Origin: Aquimarina macrocephali JAMB N27
Lineage (GTDB): Bacteria; Bacteroidota; Bacteroidia; Flavobacteriales; Flavobacteriaceae
DNA: 64,000 bases
NCBI RefSeq assembly: GCF_000520995.1
Contig: NZ_JACA01000022.1
Location: 124,001-188,000 of the forward strand
Direction of reading: 5' to 3'
Under the pieces are notes generated by a model that saw only the letters and a program-made list of their open reading frames with translations, searched no databases and was not told where the DNA came from. Within the stretch, counting starts at the first letter, position 1, and the number at the start of each line of letters is the position of its first letter. This document shows positions 62,222-64,000 of this stretch, one piece after another. The translations under genes and the position numbers were made by a program.

Positions 62222-63924
62222 TGTATAGATTGATTATTCTCTCTTACAAAGACTTTTGCTTCCTTTACTTCTGGCCTGTCACTATTAGAGTTCTCGGTAA
62301 GTTTTAGTACATTTTCAAAATACTTGAAGGCTTTTTCATGATTACCGATTTTTTTAGCAGCAATAGCGGCTCCATAAATACCATTTAATCGATTTGGGTG
62401 TTCTTTTAAATTAAGTTCATAAGCGAGTAATGCTTCTTCGTTTTTACCTATTTCTAAGTACATATCTCCTAATAATTCTATAGCAGGAAGCACATCACCA
62501 GGGGTAACTGGGTGTTTACTTGTATTTCTTTCTATATCAACTGCTTCTTGCATTAATTGAAGCCCTTTTTTTATGTCATTTTTTATAAAATTCAGCCATG
62601 CCTGTAAAGTCTTGATTTGAATTTCTACTTGTTTAATTTGAATAGACTTTGTACGGTCGTTTAGTGCTATTAAATCTTGGTGTAGCTCTTTTAGGATTTC
62701 AATTTCGTATTCAGCAGAAGCAAAATCCTTTGTATGTGATGCTCCCAGACCTTTCGCAAAATGGTGTATTGCTTTTTGCCATGGAAATTGTTCCCATTTC
62801 AAGTCTATTTCTCGTAATTCTAAATTGGCAGCCTGTTCCCAATTTCTGTTTTCAAGAGCTAGTCGTGCTGGTATGGCAGTTATAGGATAGATAGCTGCCG
62901 TAATATTAGTAGGATAAAAAGATGTTAACTCTTTAATTAGATTGTATTGTTTTTTTGCATTTTCATTATCTCCCTTTTGAAGATAAGCATAAACCAAATA
63001 ATCTGTAGCATGTAATTCTTCAAAATAGGCACCATCTAATGCCGCGGCCTCGGTGTAACATCTTGAACTACTTGCTGATAATAAGTTAGATTCGATAGAC
63101 TCCTCCCAGATACCTAATCTTGTAAAGATATGTGATGGCATATGTTGGGCGTGAGAAGAAGAAGGAGCTATTTTGGCATAGCGTCTTGCCGTTTCTAACC
63201 CTTTAGAAGCTAAAACAGGATTGTCATAATTGTGAATAATATAGTGAGCGATACCCGGGTGATTTGGGTTGGTAGTAAAAAGGGATTCAAGAATTTCTCC
63301 TGCTTTACGCTCATTTTCATAACCTTTTGCAACTCTGTCTCTGGTAGAATATAAAGCCAAAGTATAAAAAATAGCAGCTTCTATATCATTAGGGTACTTT
63401 GTATATATCTGTTCCATTTTTTTCTCAAATCTTTTTGCTCTTATTTTATGGTCTGAAATTTCCCAGTCGGCATAAAAAGCACCAATGGCATTTATGTAAT
63501 CTCTTTGCTTATCATCCATTGATAAGTCATTTGCTATTTTCAATATTTTTGAACCTTTAATTAAATCTTCTTTTGTAGGTGGAAACCAGGCAGCATGATA
63601 TATGCTCATAGCAACACCCCAATAGGCCATAGGACAGTTTGGATCCTCATCAAGCACCTTTACAAATGCTTTTTCTGCTTCAGCGTATTGAAAAGAATGT
63701 AACAGAGCAACAGCCAAGTCAAAAGTAACTCTGGTTTCATAGTTGCAAGACAGTGAGAATTTTAACTCTCCAAACTGCTCTGTATTACATAATAAAAGTT
63801 CTCCTCTTTTAAGATCAATAGAAGCTAATGCTGGATTTAATTTCTTGATTTTATTTTTACATCCTAAACTGCATATAAGAGCGGTAAAACTTAAAGTGAG
63901 CAAAAAGATTTTTAGCGTTTTCAT
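62218..63924 (-). CDS. Tetratricopeptide-repeat lipoprotein, His-rich
   Basis: A 568-residue lipoprotein (signal MKTLKIFLLTLSFTALICSLGC, Cys22) with TPR-like helical repeats. Clear TPR stretches lie at about 69-102 (AVALLHSFQYAEAEKAFVKVLDEDP) and near the C-terminus (GNHEKAFKYFENVLKL). The conserved centre is rich in His: PGIAHYIIHNYDNP and SSHAQHMPSHIFTRLGIW, with spacing that could bind metal. Function is unknown, but overlap with a SCO1-type copper protein gene suggests a role in copper handling or an associated periplasmic process. The ATG is at 63924, 76 bp from the window end. Confidence 0.78.
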   Translation of the reverse strand: MKTLKIFLLTLSFTALICSLGCKNKIKKLNPALASIDLKRGELLLCNTEQFGELKFSLSCNYETRVTFDLAVALLHSFQYAEAEKAFVKVLDEDPNCPMAYWGVAMSIYHAAWFPPTKEDLIKGSKILKIANDLSMDDKQRDYINAIGAFYADWEISDHKIRAKRFEKKMEQIYTKYPNDIEAAIFYTLALYSTRDRVAKGYENERKAGEILESLFTTNPNHPGIAHYIIHNYDNPVLASKGLETARRYAKIAPSSSHAQHMPSHIFTRLGIWEESIESNLLSASSSRCYTEAAALDGAYFEELHATDYLVYAYLQKGDNENAKKQYNLIKELTSFYPTNITAAIYPITAIPARLALENRNWEQAANLELREIDLKWEQFPWQKAIHHFAKGLGASHTKDFASAEYEIEILKELHQDLIALNDRTKSIQIKQVEIQIKTLQAWLNFIKNDIKKGLQLMQEAVDIERNTSKHPVTPGDVLPAIELLGDMYLEIGKNEEALLAYELNLKEHPNRLNGIYGAAIAAKKIGNHEKAFKYFENVLKLTENSNSDRPEVKEAKVFVRENNQSIQ

Positions 63925-64000
63925 ATTTTGATGTTAGTTTGTTTGAATTATTGATAAAACACTATAGCTATTTATCTATTTTATAGTTCTTCTAATAAAT

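Overview
This 64-kb window is an AT-rich chromosome segment from a marine-type member of the family Flavobacteriaceae (Bacteroidota). Three things support this: gliding genes gldA, gldB and gldC together with a secreted protein carrying a type IX secretion (T9SS) C-terminal signal; promoters of the Bacteroidota form TTTG-N18-21-TAnnTTTG; and the Bacteroidota form of the division/cell-wall cluster, with DAHP synthase-chorismate mutase and SDR-type threonine dehydrogenase in their Bacteroidota versions. An Aquimarina-like genus is a guess from overall protein character, not a demonstrated fact. No phage, transposon, CRISPR array or defence island is visible; the region reads as core chromosome.

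Layout. 1-5.9 kb: end of a leucine-rich-repeat surface protein, a PagL-like outer-membrane lipid A deacylase, a GIN-domain (DUF2807) lipoprotein, and a five-PAS histidine kinase overlapping a single-domain response regulator. 6-8.8 kb (minus strand): gldA, an internally duplicated membrane protein and a fatty acid desaturase; the gldA and desaturase promoters share a nearly identical 41-bp element. 9-13.3 kb: a family 1 glycosidase, an Lrp/AsnC regulator and the divergent threonine-degradation pair tdh-kbl, with two palindromes in the shared intergenic region. 13.5-17.9 kb: the aromatic amino acid operon pheA-aminotransferase-tyrA-DAHP synthase/chorismate mutase, preceded by a newly noticed Phe/Tyr-rich leader peptide and attenuator. 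18-30 kb: housekeeping genes (rsgA, dtd, mazG-like, aroA, queA, rlmN), two tandem DUF3857 secreted proteins and a chalcone-isomerase-like/DUF2147 fusion. 30-34 kb: polyprenyl synthase, then an ECF sigma factor, likely anti-sigma factor and outer-membrane beta-barrel, with a textbook ECF-type promoter in front of the sigma gene. 34-37.5 kb: a 1087-residue T9SS cargo protein. 37.7-44.5 kb: dnaG (zinc ligands lost), an atypical LuxR-type regulator, nadE, gldB-gldC, a small CxxC protein, engB and an alpha/beta hydrolase.

44.8-60.5 kb is the dcw cluster, all on the plus strand: mraZ, rsmH, ftsL, ftsI (PASTA-containing PBP), murE, mraY, murD, ftsW, murG, murC, ftsQ, ftsA, ftsZ. ddl, murF and murB are not in it. 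Three 10-bp-phased GTGGTAA repeats in front of mraZ look like the MraZ operator. The cluster ends at a strong terminator after an unusually long ftsZ, followed by a YqeY-like gene, a tRNA-Arg(UCG) with a decayed copy of its 3' end nearby, and a minus-strand pair encoding a TPR lipoprotein and a SCO1/SenC copper protein.

The most interesting signals are regulatory: the aromatic leader/attenuator, the shared gldA/desaturase promoter element, the ECF autoregulatory promoter, the Lrp-tdh palindromes and the MraZ operator. Among proteins, the response regulator with Glu at the phosphoacceptor position, the primase lacking zinc ligands and the domain fusion at 27.9 kb deserve a second look. All calls come from reading the sequence; no database search was run.
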